Assembly (NCBI GenBank): GCA_003290165.1
Contig: QNQO01005785.1
Location: 124,001 to 188,000 of the forward strand
Direction of reading: 5' to 3'
DNA: 64,000 nt
Origin: Berberis thunbergii
Lineage: Eukaryota; Streptophyta; Magnoliopsida; Ranunculales; Berberidaceae
The translations under genes were made by a program, and so were the position numbers. Shown here in pieces: positions 1 through 12,116 of the stretch. The notes beneath the pieces were generated by a model. The model made no database searches, was not told where the DNA came from, and worked only from the letters and a program-made list of their open reading frames with translations. Positions within the stretch are counted from its first letter, which is position 1; each line of letters begins with the position of its first letter.

Positions 1-340
1 CACTGATAAGACTCCGACTTCCTAATCCGTCGATGTTTGCGCTAAGCGGACTAGGTATCGGGTTGAATCAAAAGTCGTTGCCACCTGCTAAGTTTTCCTT
101 ATTAGGTTTGGTGATCATTGATCGTGAAGGGGGTAATGATCCCTAGCGAGTCATCATCACTAGGTGTGATAGCGCTAATTAGACTCTCATTTCCTAAATC
201 GTCGATGCCTGTGTTAAGCGGACTAGGTATTGGGTTTAACCAAAAGTTGGCGAACTAAGCTTGCCTGGTTTGAAATGAGATTTCGCCTGCTAGGGGGCGT
301 GTGAACGTAGTCCATCTACCTAGTGCATGGGGTGGACGAA
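1..340. repeat. Two diverged ~172-bp tandem units
   Basis: The block beginning at base 3 (CTGATAAGACTCCGACTTCC) recurs at 175 as CTAATTAGACTCTCATTTCC. Both are followed by TCGTCGATG, then AAGCGGACTAGGTAT, then CAAAAGT. The spacing is 172 bp and the copies differ at many positions. The left copy is cut by the window edge, so more units may lie outside. Position suggests the 3' non-coding part or LTR of the minus-strand Tat-type element whose gag lies at 2.5-4.5 kb, but no LTR boundary was found. Confidence 0.65.
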
Positions 341-538
341 GTTACCTTAAATCAGCTAGTGATCTGTAAGTACAATCTATATGTTAGGGTTGACTAAGAT
401 CTCTAGTGCTCATGCCAAGCATGTGACAGAGTGTTGTTTGAATAATAGGCCGAGCCCATGAGCTTGCAGAGGAAGAGCTAGGGCATGGTGTGCTATGTGT
501 ATGGTGTAAATCGCACACTAACATGTGTACGCTGCAGG

Positions 539-1258
539 CAATGTTCTAAAAATCGGTCTAGGCGGCGCCTAGGCGCTAGAAGGTGGAAAACCGCCCAGAT
601 TAATGGCTGGGCGGGCTGTCTGGGCGGTTGGGCGGGCTGGGCGGGTCTAGGCGGGCTGGGCGGGTCTAGGCGGGTCTGGGCGGCCTAGGCGGGGTCTAGG
701 CGGACTCTAGGCGGTCTGGGCGATTTTTATTTTTTTTTAATTTTTTTAAAATTTTTAATATGGCTAATTGTGTTCTTATTTTATTTTATTTCCTACTTTT
801 TAATAATAAACTATTTAATTATTTTTTATTCAGTATATGTCTAAATGTAGCAAATGATGAATATTACTTAATGGAATTCTCGAATGATCTGTCGGTACCA
901 ATTTTACTAATGTAGATTTTATCAAATATAACTGAGGTTATTTATGCAATTTGAAGAAAAATAAAAGAGTACACATTCAAATTTATATAAAGTACCCATC
1001 ATGACCAACTTCAGTCATTTGAGTTTTAATAAATTTTGTTCACTATTGGTAATTTTTCATGTTTTTAAATTTTGCATATATATACTGGCATTAAATTGGA
1101 TGTAATTGATAATGTATTATGCTTAACTTTTGTAAATTATTAAAGTAATAATACAAAACCTAAGACCGCCTAGGTGCCGCCTAGGCGCCCGCCTAGGCCC
1201 CTGGGCGCTAGGCACCAGCTCGCCGCCCGCCCAGCGCCTAGCGATTTTTAGAACACTG
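539..1258 (+). mobile_element. hAT-type MITE, copy 1 (720 bp)
   Basis: Non-autonomous DNA transposon. The left end is CAATGTTCTAAAAATCG and the right end is CGATTTTTAGAACACTG, a 17-bp terminal inverted repeat with one mismatch. It is flanked by 8-bp target duplications, GCTGCAGG (531-538) and GGTGCAGG (1259-1266), with one mismatch; 8 bp is the hAT-superfamily size. Both ends carry GC-rich subterminal arrays of GGCGGG and CTAGGCGG motifs, while the middle (about 720-1160) is very AT-rich. There is no transposase frame. The same element occurs in opposite orientation at 36540-37250. The 67-residue glycine/tryptophan-rich frame at the left end only reads through the subterminal repeats. Confidence 0.92.
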
Positions 1259-1288
1259 GGTGCAGGTCGCGTGACGATTGAGTATTGG

Positions 1289-1900
1289 TTACTCCCCCTC
1301 AATTGATGGGGATGTGTGCAACGCCATCAATTTAAATGACGTGGTCTGCGCAGTTTCCTTGGGAATCGTCGTCTCCTCGTTTTTCATACCGTATTCAATG
1401 CTCGGCAGTTAATGCTAGAGTGCCCGCTTGGTGAACCATCATGTCTATATAATGGTGTTATCCAATCGTTGTAGGCATTATCTCTTGTAGAGTTTCTCTG
1501 ATGTAATGTTCTAGCCTGAAGAGAACGCTTTGGGTTTTCCAAAGGCTGAAGGCGGGTCTCTGTTTATGGAGTGTCCGAATGTTCTGACATTTGCACTGGT
1601 CAGGCATAGAGATAGTTGTTGTTATGCACGGTCACCTGCTATGGGTGAGCACGTAGTTGATTAGCCGAGGTCTTGTAATTTTTTTTCGTGTCGCGGAGAA
1701 GTAGTACAGAATTTGCCCAAGGGAAATGCCTTGGTCTTACACCATACCGCATTTGTCTTCGTGTGCTCGAATCCCGCTGCTAACCGAAGGGGGTGCAATG
1801 TCGAAGTTAGTCGGTGTGTGATGTCTCCGGGTGTGGTATCTCTCAGTCACATATGCCATCGCATATGGGAAAATGGTCTCTCTTGATAGCATTGTGAGAG
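1289..1900 (+). promoter_or_regulatory. PPT end and antisense promoter region of Tat element 1
   Basis: The minus strand here has a purine run (GAGGGGGAGTAA, complement of about 1290-1302) of the kind that primes plus-strand DNA synthesis beside a 3' LTR. The plus strand downstream carries TCTATATAAT at about 1444, a TATA-like box. The stretch 1290-1620 is clearly homologous, in reverse orientation, to 46800-47150 of the other Tat element: matching blocks are ATGGGG.TGTGTGCA, then the TATA box, then CGAATGTTCTGA.ATTT. In that better-preserved element the same region is the promoter of an antisense gene. No clear antisense reading frame survives here; the 112-residue plus frame at 2062-2400 is not recognisable. 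Confidence 0.5.
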
Positions 1901-2539
1901 CGTAATTGCGTTGCTACTTGCGGCCATCCTCATCTGCCTTCTTCTAATCTATTTGAGGAAGTTAGAAGGGGGTGAGATGTCTCTTGAGGAAATCAGCAGC
2001 CCATTGTGAGGTCTACAATGCTATAGTACGAGACTTTTTCGAAGTGATTTGACGGAGCAATTTGACTGCTCAGTCTTTCAATCTCTTCTGCTACTTAGTA
2101 TTTATCTTGGGAAGGTGTCAAGTGTATCCCATTCTCTTATCTTTGATGTCACTTTCATATTGCTCACATCAGAGGGTTGCAAGTTCTCGTCTGATGTTGT
2201 CCGTAGCAGAACTGTCTAAGCGAGTCTTTTACTTCAGTTTGCGCTGTATTCAGACGCTTATAGTGTTCAGTCTTTGTATCCGCCTCAGGGCATTCGTAAT
2301 ATGTAGCCTTTTGAATCTGCCTCAATGTGCTTGTTTTCATATATTTCCAATAATTAATGGAGTCTATTTCAATTTCTTCTTTTATTTCTTAAATGATTGA
2401 AAATCACATGTCTTTTAAGAACAAAAACTCAATATTGACTATGGAAAGGGAAACAAATAACTTAAAGCAAACTAAATGTTGACAGAGAGAAATTGATTCT
2501 GGCCTTAAAATGAATTTGGGTTGCTTTCACGGATCATTC
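1901..2539. other. Unassigned interior of Tat element 1
   Basis: No recognisable gene. The region lies between the protease remnant and the antisense promoter region, where RT, RNase H and integrase would be expected, so most of pol has been lost by deletion. The minus strand shows charged, coiled-coil-like frames broken by stops around 2000-2400, and the plus strand an open frame of 112 residues at 2062-2400 that is hydrophobic and matches nothing I know. Confidence 0.4.
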
Positions 2540-4460
2540 GGCGGACTGTCGAGGCGTTACATAGGTTACTAAAGGGTAAACCTTGCAGAGGGGTAGATTT
2601 CCGCGCCGACGGAATGTCGGGGGGATGTGTTCTCACTTGCCATGGCCTTTTCGATTCACTGGGCGAAAGAGATTATTGCTTTTGTATCGCATGAAAGTGA
2701 TATCTCCGTCGTTATCTGGCCTGGCACTGGTTCGGGTTGCTCTGCAAGATGTAGCTGAATCTAGGAGCACTCTATCTGTTTCATTGTGGCATAGTGGCAG
2801 CCTCGTACAGCATGATGGTCCCCATTTATTGTTCATTCGGAGTGGTTAGAAATATACTTAACACAATTGTGAAGGGTGGAGACCACTGCCTCCATTTGGT
2901 GGAGCCATGGCCTTCCCAGGATACGGTTATAGGACAATGGTGCGTCTACCACCATGAAGTCCAGAAATAGGACCTTCCTCAGCTACGGTTCTCCGGCTAC
3001 CATAGCTAACCTTATCCTTCTGACGGGGAAACATTTCTCCTCGCTGAACCCGATCAGCGAGTGCTCTGAAGGCATTAGGTTTTCCTCTTTGAGGTCCACT
3101 AGAACAGAACATTGAGTGGGTATCTTGTGTCCACTAGAGCTCTCTTCACTTCCGACTTTGTGAGATGACCAAGGCATCGTTGTGCGGTGCTCGGACTCCA
3201 TTGAGGTCCCTGTCCGTGAAAGTCAAAATGAGAATGGGATTATGAATTCTTGAATAGCAAACACATTTGTCCTCATCCGCGGGTTGTGTCCACATATCCA
3301 ATAGAGTCTACTTGCGGGACCTATACGACTAGTCTTCGTTCGGTCCGACTCCATGAAGGATGTAGATTATCCCTGGAGTCTCATTATCTATTTCTTTAAT
3401 TGACTCCCCTCTATCCCTGGTCTATTCTGACTGCTTATCAGATTTCAGGAATTCTTTTAGCTTGCCTTTGCTGATCCAATACTCAACTTCATTCCTCAGA
3501 CTCGTGCAGTCATTGGTGTTGTGATCTCATTATCTATTATTTGCCATTCTCGCGCTTGGAGGGGTCTTCGCATGTCTTTGGGGGCTACTTCAGTTCCTCC
3601 CAACTTTTCATGGAGTTACGTATGTCTGACAAGCTAGTGTTAGGAGTGTCACAGTTCTGGATCCAACATAGTTGGATGATTTCTCTGGCCTGGGCCGACC
3701 ATGGTCCAACCTGTTGTCGCTGCGCTTCATTTTGCACCGTTCCACGTCCTCGCGCCTCTCTCCCTCATTCTTGTCCCTAAGGGAGGAGAACTTCCTATCA
3801 CCTTTCGGTATCCCTTTTAGCGGTCCTTGAGTCTTCCAGGGTGATGTGTCTCTGGACGCTCTTGAGGAGCTCTTCCATGTCTAGAGGGGGCTCCAAGGTA
3901 AGGTCCTTGAAAAGCTTTCCCTTTCTGAGGCTCGCAGTGAAGGCCGTCACGGTTGTATCATCGTTGCACCCATCGATGAGGGTCAACTCGTTAAAGCATG
4001 TGACATGCTCTTGGAGTGTCACGTCAGACCTCTGCCTTAGAGAGAGTATGTAGTGCAGACCTTTCCTGAAACGTTCGCTTTCGACGAAACGTGTTAGGAA
4101 TTCCTTAGCCAGTGTTTTGAAGGAGTTGATTGACTTTGGTGGAAGGCTGTGGAACCATGTCAGCGTAGAGCTTTATAGACTGGTGGGAAAGGTTTTTCAC
4201 ATGATGGACTCGGATACTTCTTTGAGGGCCATTATGTGCTGGTAATGGCGCAGATAATAAAAAAGGATCGGTGGTCCCGTCATAGGAGTCAAGCTTCGAG
4301 GGAGTGAACTTCCTCGGAAGGGCCTCGTTCATTATTCGGTCCACAAATGGTGGGACAAAGAGGCGATATAGTATGTCCGGATCACGCGCCTCTCTGTGAA
4401 AGGGGTTCCCAGAGCCTCTCTGTCCTAGCGGTGAGTTCAACGTTAGCCGCCCAGCCTCCC
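2540..4460 (-). pseudogene. Tat-type Ty3/gypsy gag-protease remnant (element 1)
   Basis: Read right to left on the minus strand. Gag begins near 4440 (segment with FTPSKLDSYDGTTDPF), continues with a capsid-like helical region at 4022-3798 (TLQEHVTCFNELTLIDGCND), then a zinc-binding motif of the form HNTNDC followed by EVEYWISKGKLKEF near 3510-3440. Protease follows: the LVDTR motif near 3170, then RLAMVAGEP near 3000, and YNRILGRPWLHQMEAVVST near 2940-2870, typical of the end of the gypsy protease domain. Frames change several times and contain stops, so it is dead. The active-site triad reads DTR instead of DTG. It is the same lineage as the element at 42.5-53.9 kb, judged from aligned gag and protease blocks. 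RT and integrase are missing. Confidence 0.85.
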
Positions 4461-5515
4461 TTAATCCATTGAGAACTAGCTGGGCTTGGCTCTCACTTGC
4501 ACCCTATCATCTTCTGGAGGCAGGGGTCTGTGCTGTTCCTGGTCTCCGTTAGCAGGTGGTGGATTTTGTCGTGTAAGAGTCTCCACCACCTTGGCGATTT
4601 GTTGTATCTGGATACCAGCACATCAATTCTGGGTCCATCGTTACTGCCGTTGGTGAGGGAGCGTGAGTTGGCTACCCGTGCACGACAGAAGTGTTGAATG
4701 AGGCAGTATAGGGACAGCCCGAGCATTGGACGTGTCCCTTGGTTCTCCGCTGTTGTGTGACCTGGTGGTCACCATCTCTCTGGGTTTTGATAGGAGACGG
4801 CGATTAGTGTAAAGTTAAGAATTATGTCGTCCCCACGGACGGGGCCAAACTGATGCAGTCTTTTTCCGCTCCCTATTTTGACCTAGTTCTGTTGACCTGC
4901 ACAAGTAATGTACGTGAGCCACAAACCACCATGGGGTGGCCGATGATACTTGGATGCTAAAGTCAGACAAAGCTTCGAGGAAGGTGTAATGATGTAACAT
5001 AGAATTTGTAGCTTACCTTAGCTTACCAACCTCATGCATTATTTATAATGCAAGGAGTCCTAGTTCTACCAGGCCATCGTAGGTGTAGTTTAGAAAAGAG
5101 ATCTTCGTAGAGATCCCTCCCTAATTAGAAGTCGTGCTATAGAAGGGAAGTTCCATGTTAGCTCTATGATCCTAGATACGCAAGAGATAGTTCCCAATCC
5201 AAGAGCAATTCATAGAAGGGAGTTTCCCTGTGTGGAAGATACTCTGGTGTTTGCTTCTTAGTTGGAAGCAGAGAGCAACTGTAATTGCCCATCCGAAGTT
5301 GATCATCGAGATACTTGCTTGAAGAGGCTAACGGGTATTGAGGATAGTTGTGAGACGTGTGGGCCTAGCATGCTGTGAGAGTTCGAGTCCGCCTGGCGGG
5401 CTTAGAACCACTTGGGCATGATCAGTGGTGGATTGACGCTTGAGGCTATAATTCCTCGATATCATCATGACACGTGTACGGCTCCGGGGTGTGACCGTTT
5501 TTATGTATCATCAAT
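4461..5515. other. 5' leader/LTR-side of element 1, no gene seen
   Basis: The first part (to about 4740) still reads as N-terminal gag in broken minus-strand frames. From 4740 to 5515 no protein, TIR or tRNA-like primer site was identified. It should hold the 5' leader and 5' LTR of element 1, but no second LTR copy is available in the window to prove limits. Around 5515 the sequence changes to the plus-strand element 2, which starts in the middle of its protease, so this is a truncation or nested-insertion junction. Confidence 0.4.
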
Positions 5516-5539
5516 AACCAAAATTAGTATCTCTGGTTT

Positions 5540-8500
5540 TTTTGAGAAAAAAAGATGGCCAAAAGGATTTTGTCATTAGAAATAATAGTTGGGAGCAACC
5601 ATTCAATGACAACATTCTTTGTCATACATGGTGCACATTGGTTTTGCTTTATTAGGCAGAGATTGGATTCATGCTAATAAGTGTATTTCATCTTCTATGC
5701 ATTAGAAATTATTAATTTTGAAGAAAGGAAAATATATTGAGGAAATACATCCGCAACCACTTCACGTAAGTTTCAATTGTGTAGATGTAAGACTCTACCA
5801 TGATAGTATAGGTCCTATTGATATGAGTAACAAATAAAAAGACATAGCTCTATGTAAATGGGATGAAGACCGATTTGGTTTGTTTAGACCATACGAAGAT
5901 GAAGAAGAATTATGGGAATGAACATTGACCATAATAAAATCAATGAAATATGCAGTTGGTTTTAGACCAATTCATAGAATTTGACATAAATGTCAAAATA
6001 CAATAAAATGGGAATTTCAATTAGGTTGATTACATACGTGAAGAATTGGACAAAATTGATAAATTTCAAGAAATAAAAACCATGTCAAAGGAGTTAGCCT
6101 CTAGAAAATACTTAAGTATTGCATCTCAAGATCCTTTAGTAGAAGTAAATTTAGGATAAAGTAATGATCCTAAACCTTCTTTGGTAAGTGCTAAGCTAAT
6201 GTTTCAATAGGTTTAAAATTAATCTCAATTTTAAAAACTTACAAGATTGTTTGGTTTGGGATAATGATGAGTTGTTTGAATTAGATAGATTGTTGGCATA
6301 ACATTAGTTACCAATTAAATCAAGTTGTCGACTTGTTAAGTGGCATCTAATGAGGATAACACCAAAAGTGACTTCCAAAATTAAGGAAAATGTGGAAAAG
6401 CTTCTCAAGGCTGGATTTATCATAATTGCCAGGTATGTTGAATGGTTTTCTAATACAGTTTCAGCTGTTAAGAAAAATGAGAAACTAAGGGTATGCATAG
6501 ATTTCAGAAGTCTTATTATAGAAACACCCAAAGATAAATACTCAATGACTATAGTTGACCTACTAGTAGATAGGTCAGCAGGTAACACCATATTGTCCGT
6601 GATGGAAGCACATTCAGGTTATAGTTGAATATGCATAGTTAAAGAAGATGTGCATAAGATGTCTTTCAAATATCTAGGAAATTTAGGAACCAATGACTGA
6701 TTCATGATTTCTTTTGGACTTGTGAATGCAAGAGTAATTTATCAAATAGCCATGAATGTTATATTCCATGATCTTGTTAGTTGATTTTATAATGTTACAT
6801 TGATGACATAGTGGTAAAGTCAAGCATTCAGCAAACATTTAGAACACCTAACAAAAGCTTTTGAAATGATGAGGTTTTACAAGTTCAAATTAAATCCCAT
6901 AAAATGTGTTTTTGGTGTTCAAGCTGGAAATTTCTTAGGCTACTTAGTTCACCAAAACGAGATACAAGTAAACAAAAAACAAGTACATAGATTTCTAGGT
7001 CAAATTATATCTAATACAACATGAAAGACTAAAGCATTTGCTCCATTCTTGAATCTTAAAGAAACCAAGAATTGGAATGGAGAAAGGAACACTGGTTGGC
7101 TTTTTAAGCCTTGAAGAATTACTTGTGCGATCCCCCAGTACTAATGTCACCTAAAGAGGACAGATTCCTGAAGCTTATGTTGATGCAATAGATGTTTTTA
7201 TAGAAGTTCTATTACCTAGAATAGTTCTTGTTATTGCTCAAACTGATGTTATCAATATACACGCTAACAAGGAAATTTACATGCTAACAAGGCAATTTAC
7301 TAGCTATGTCCCATTTTGAGAATAGGATTGGAAAATGGATGTTAGCTATGTTTGATATTTATTTACAATATGTTCCTAAAAAATCAATAAAGAGACAAGC
7401 TTTAGCCAATTTACTAGCTTATCATTTTACAAAGATGATGATGAGTTAAACACGTATTAGATATATCACTTTGTCACCATGGCCAATGGATCGAGAACAA
7501 ATAATGTTGCACAACTAGGGTGGTAATTGAATCACCAGAAGGGTTAAAGTCCAAGCATGGATTCAGGCTAGATTGTGGCACTTGCACTAACAATCATGCT
7601 AAATATGAATCATTGTTGGCTAGATTGGAAACACTACTGATTCTTCAAGCTAAAAACAGAAATTTATGGGGATTCTCAGCTCATCATAAAGTGATTAACA
7701 TGAGAGTATGAATGCAGCAACATGCTATTATGACCCTACTATGACCTAAGCATAAAGGTTCTATCAAAATTTGAACTTGCCTTAATATATATAACTAGGT
7801 TTATGAACATTGCAGCAGATGAGATGGCTCAAAATGCATCAAGTTGTAAGGATCAGAGTATACGTTACTAAGATGAAAGGATTTGTTCATCTCAAAGAAG
7901 GCTAATACAACTAGCAACCAATAGGCTTGCAATTCCTACTAGTATAATTATCAAGGCAATTGACTATGGAGAAAATTTGAAGCAACCGATCATAGATTAT
8001 CTTGAGAATTCTGAAGAAAAAACTAGCCAGAAAATCAAGCTACAATACTGAAGTATGTAATGTTAGATGGGATTTTTTATAGAATGAGTGTGGATGGACT
8101 TTGCTCAAATGCTTAAGCAAAGAAAAAGGACTGAAAACTATTAAAATGTTCATGAAGAAGTTTGTTGCCTACATCAATCAGGTAACAAAGTTAAGTGGAC
8201 TCTAAGGAGACATGGGATTACTGGCCCACAATGCTGAAATATTAGATTGATTATCCTAGTGGATTTGTGGAATGACAAAACATGGTAGTTAAGCATACAC
8301 CTATTGTTGGCATGCAATAAAACATTAAGCCATGGCGCCATTAGATGTGATAGGAAAGATCTATCCTTTGTCTTCGAATATACATGAATTTATAATATGA
8401 GGACTAAGGAAGTTTTAGAATTCTTTTAAGACTCAAGGCTATGTCTGGATTTACCCCCAACCCAAAATATCTAGTTTACAGATTTGGCTCACCCCAAACC

Positions 8501-9190
8501 ATTATGACAGATAATGCATCAATATTTAAAAGTAGACATCTTGAATACTTTGCAAATACATATGGCATTACTCGTTCAAAAGTTGCACATTATTATGCAC
8601 AATCAAAAAGGCATGCAAAGTCTATAAACAAAATCATCATGGAAGGTTTCACTAAGGTGATTCAAAATAACTCTAAGGGATTGGCACAATCTATTGTCTG
8701 GAGTCTATGGAATTATAGGACCACCAAGAGATCCAGTACATGGACAACAACATATGCATTGACCCATGGTCATGATGTTGTCTTACATGTTGAAGTGCAA
8801 TTTCAATCCGTAAGAGTACTACAACAAAATGAAATACCTTTGGATGAATATCAACGGACCATGTTGTTATAATTAGATGACCTAGCAGAAAATAGGTTAC
8901 ATGCCTTAAATCAAATTGAAAGCCAAAAGAAAAAAGGTGGTTGAATATTACAATAAGAAAAAGGTCTAATATAGGACTTTCGATGAAGAAGACTTAATTT
9001 GAAAAACTATATTACCTTTAGGAACAAAAGATCCTAAACTAGATAAATGATTTCCTAAGTGGAAAGTTCCCTTTCAAATACATAAAGTATTGAACAACGG
9101 ATGTTATCATTTGAAACACCTAGATGGGTGCATTCACCCAAGAAAATCAATGATAGATTTGTTGAATTTTATGTACTCACTATTTGGGAG
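5540..9190 (+). pseudogene. Tat-type Ty3/gypsy pol remnant (element 2)
   Basis: Plus-strand polyprotein broken by stops and frameshifts. Order: protease C-terminus with LLGRDWIHAN-like sequence near 5665; RT from about 6300, with KLLKAGFI, LRVCIDFR and the catalytic YIDD box at 6796-6807; the RT connection with KLNPIKCVFGV near 6890 and NFLGYLV near 6930; RNase H of the type that follows FDGSRTNN/ESPEGLK with CTNNHAKYESLL near 7580; integrase core with the FGSPQTIMTDNASIF block near 8480 and a fairly open 143-codon frame at 8441-8872; integrase C-terminus near 8880-9180 with PKWKVPFQI. Gag and the 5' LTR are absent. The many stops indicate an old insertion. Confidence 0.88.
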
Positions 9191-9899
9191 AGTCGGTACT
9201 CAAACAAATATAGATCAAATATTGTATAATGACAAGAGGAGTGAGTAAGATTGGTAGTTAAAAGTATCAACTAAGTACACTAAGATCAAAGACAATAAGT
9301 TTCAAAGAAATACATTGTCAAAAATAAGATGGCAAGAACATTGGTTTAAAACTAATGATATAGAAAAATCACTCAAGAAATTAAGGTTTCTCATAAGAAA
9401 CTTAGAAGTCAGGCTCCACATAGGTGACCAACTGACATGACTGTTTCCAGAAATAATCAACGAATGCACCTTCAATATTTAGATCACTTGGGAGTTCAAA
9501 GATCTTTTGCTTCAGAGGATACAAAGCACAAGAGTCTTCGAACATTTTCCTGGCTCTCTAATGACATTCTCTTTAAAATGATGATTAACCTCGAACTCTT
9601 CATCATCTCACCAAGAAAAGTCATGCTTGAACTCTTCATAATCGTCTAAAAGTCTCTAAAGGGTGTATTTTTTGCTCCAAGTTCATCTTTTAGACAATCG
9701 GGTTTTTTTTTTACGTCTAGTTTGATATGATTCATACTAATTCAAGACCACTAGAAGAATGGAAAGATAGTAGGGAACAAAGGAAGAAGCAATAAATATC
9801 TTGGACCCCGGACAATAGTAGTAGCAACCCACTCGAAGTTTCTCATAATAAAAAAGGACTGGTTAGAAAAACATGTTTGGCCATAGAAATCTCAAAATC
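9191..9899. other. Non-coding 3' spacer of element 2
   Basis: Follows the integrase stop region. No frame of recognisable protein, no tandem repeat and no TIR was seen. Position matches the spacer between pol and the antisense frame in Tat-lineage elements. Confidence 0.35.
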
Positions 9900-10927
9900 A
9901 CTGAGAATATCATTCAAAACACCTTAAGAAGGAATAGGTGAACACATGTAGGCTCTTCCATCCGACCCCTCAACAAAGATGGTTCATTTGGGATCTCTGA
10001 AATGGTATCACATAATGGAGTATTTCCCTTGAGATCATTTGAAATTTTTGGTACAACAGGGAGGGCAGAAGAAGATGCACCAACAATCCTTGTATCCTTA
10101 AAAAATATCACAATATAACAAGGTCGTCAAAGCTATCTCGCCAACTAAAGAAGGATCATGGAGATATCGCTTGAATTTGTTTATATCTTAACCATTGTGA
10201 TCAAGCGATTCGAAGGCTTGGTGAAAATTAAAGATGGACTAGTTGTCCTTCTGACTAGTTGCCACAAACAAATTATTGAACAGATTTAAGGCATCGGGAG
10301 CTATAGATTCAAAATGAACATAAGGGAGAATGAGACTGTTGCGTGTGACATTTTAGTACTCTAGTGGAATACCATGAGACTTTTTCAAAAGAAATAAGAT
10401 ATCTATTACTTTTTTGGGAGGTTTTTGTCCCCGGATAGAAGCAAAAGAACTGGTGAGAATCGCCCACACAGGTGTAGATGCTAACTCATTAAATGAGTGA
10501 TCAACATGAGGAGTTGATGATGAACCAATTAGGTTAATTCTATCACCAATACTAGGTTTAGGAGTTATTTCATAAACGACTTCCTCAAGACCTTCGGATG
10601 ACTAATAAGGACAATGAGCATTGTGGTACTCTTGTATTCAAGGAGTAGGAAACTCACCATTAGAGGGGATGGAGTAAAATTGGAAAAAGATTCCATGAAA
10701 TCGAAAACAGAGGGGACAAATCTAAAACACTACTTAGAGATATTTATAGAGAATATATTTCTAAAAGAGTGTTGATTTGATGAAGAATTAAAGGAAGCTG
10801 AGATAAACCAAGATATTTCAGTTGATCAAATTGGCAAAAAAGTTTTCTATAGTTGTTCATGTAAACTACCCACGATCACATTTACATTAAATGTGGGCAT
10901 AACACGAGGGGACTTGAACGGAGCCAT
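9900..10927 (-). pseudogene. Antisense reading frame of element 2 (decayed)
   Basis: On the strand opposite to pol, behind the integrase, a broken reading frame starts at an ATG on the minus strand at 10927 (MAPFKSPRVMPTFNVNVIVG) and can be followed with stops to about 9914. The last part (10111-9914) is open for 65 codons and rich in Ser, Pro and acidic residues. Its place and direction equal those of the better-preserved antisense gene at 53058-48907. Sequence similarity between the two was not established by alignment. Reading direction, position and composition are seen; homology is inferred. Confidence 0.5.
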
Positions 10928-12116
10928 GCTGCTAATTGAAATAAATAGTAGTTGAGATTGGGGAAGAAAAAGGGTCATTCTGATGATTACACTATCTCAG
11001 AGCTATTTTGTCACAAGAATAAAAAGAGCATAGGTGGTACGTTTGGGTTCAACTATGAAATTTTGGATTCGGGTCAGAAAACCCATGAAACCACATAGAG
11101 TTTGGGCTTGGCCATACGAAAGCCTATGAGGTTGAATCAATTTTGAGTTTCTTCGTACTTTAGGAACAACACCATGCCTGAGATGAGATGGAGCTGTTGG
11201 TTATAGGTTTTTGAATTACAGACGAGGAAGTTGTTTGCTTGTAACTATTTTTTAGTCTATAAAAAATTCATTTCAAGTTCAAATTGAAAATGATTTTTTT
11301 ATTGTTTTTTTAATTCTTTACATTCTTGCAATTTATCTTTCAAGGTCTGCATTTACATATCTTTTACAATTTCTGCACTTTACTTATATGCACTTTTATT
11401 TTTCAATGATTTTCATCTTCTTTGCAAGTTTTCAACTTAGTGATGTGCATGAAAAAATATTCTTAGTTGAGGCATTAGAATTCATAGTCCGGTTCTTAGA
11501 ATCAGATTGCATTGAAATTCTACTTCCCCAATTCCTGACACGCCCTAATATTTTTAGAGTGATCATGTCAAAGTAAGCTCTATCCATTGGCCAAACATGG
11601 TTTGTCTATTAGGGAACCATTTTTTCTACACCTTGGTGGCTTGCCACCTCATTTTCTAAAAAAAAATGTTTATATGAGGGTAGCCTTATTATGGATGCTC
11701 TGCTCATAGAGAAAAAATATTTTGTTAAAATGGTGGTGGCTCAAATGTAAGTAATGGATGATTTTAACAATTAGCTTATCTCTTTCATAACGAAAATTGA
11801 AAAAAAGCTATAGTGAAGCAGGTGATTTTGTCCGCCAGGTTGCATTTTGTTTTCCCGTAATGCCCTCGCTCAATTGATGAATACTTGAACACATCCCATC
11901 ATTTTCATCACCCTCTTCATCTCCTTTTTTAATCTCAACATATGAATCTCAAACACAAAGCCAAAAACAGAGCAAGACATGCATACACCATTAAAACAAA
12001 TACCCATAAATTATGCACATAATTTGACAAAATTTGAGACAAAACTCAAAGTAGTTGTTGTTGCTTGCTTGCTGAAATAGAAAGGAAACAAGTGTGGGGT
12101 TTATAGGGAAAGAAAA
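10928..12116. other. Probable 3' end of element 2 and flank; no gene
   Basis: AT-rich DNA without a recognisable protein. A TATA-like CTATAAAAAA on the plus strand lies near 11261 and a TGACACGCCC block, resembling LTR ends of plant Ty3 elements, lies near 11537. Neither could be paired with a second copy, so no LTR is called. Confidence 0.3.

Noticed and set aside
485..688. 67-codon Gly/Trp-rich frame
   Set aside because: Translation of GGCGGG subterminal repeats of the hAT MITE; the second copy is not open in the same way.
2062..2400. 112-codon plus-strand frame as a gene
   Set aside because: Hydrophobic, T-rich, no known motif, inside a decayed retroelement. It may be a relic of the antisense gene but cannot be shown.
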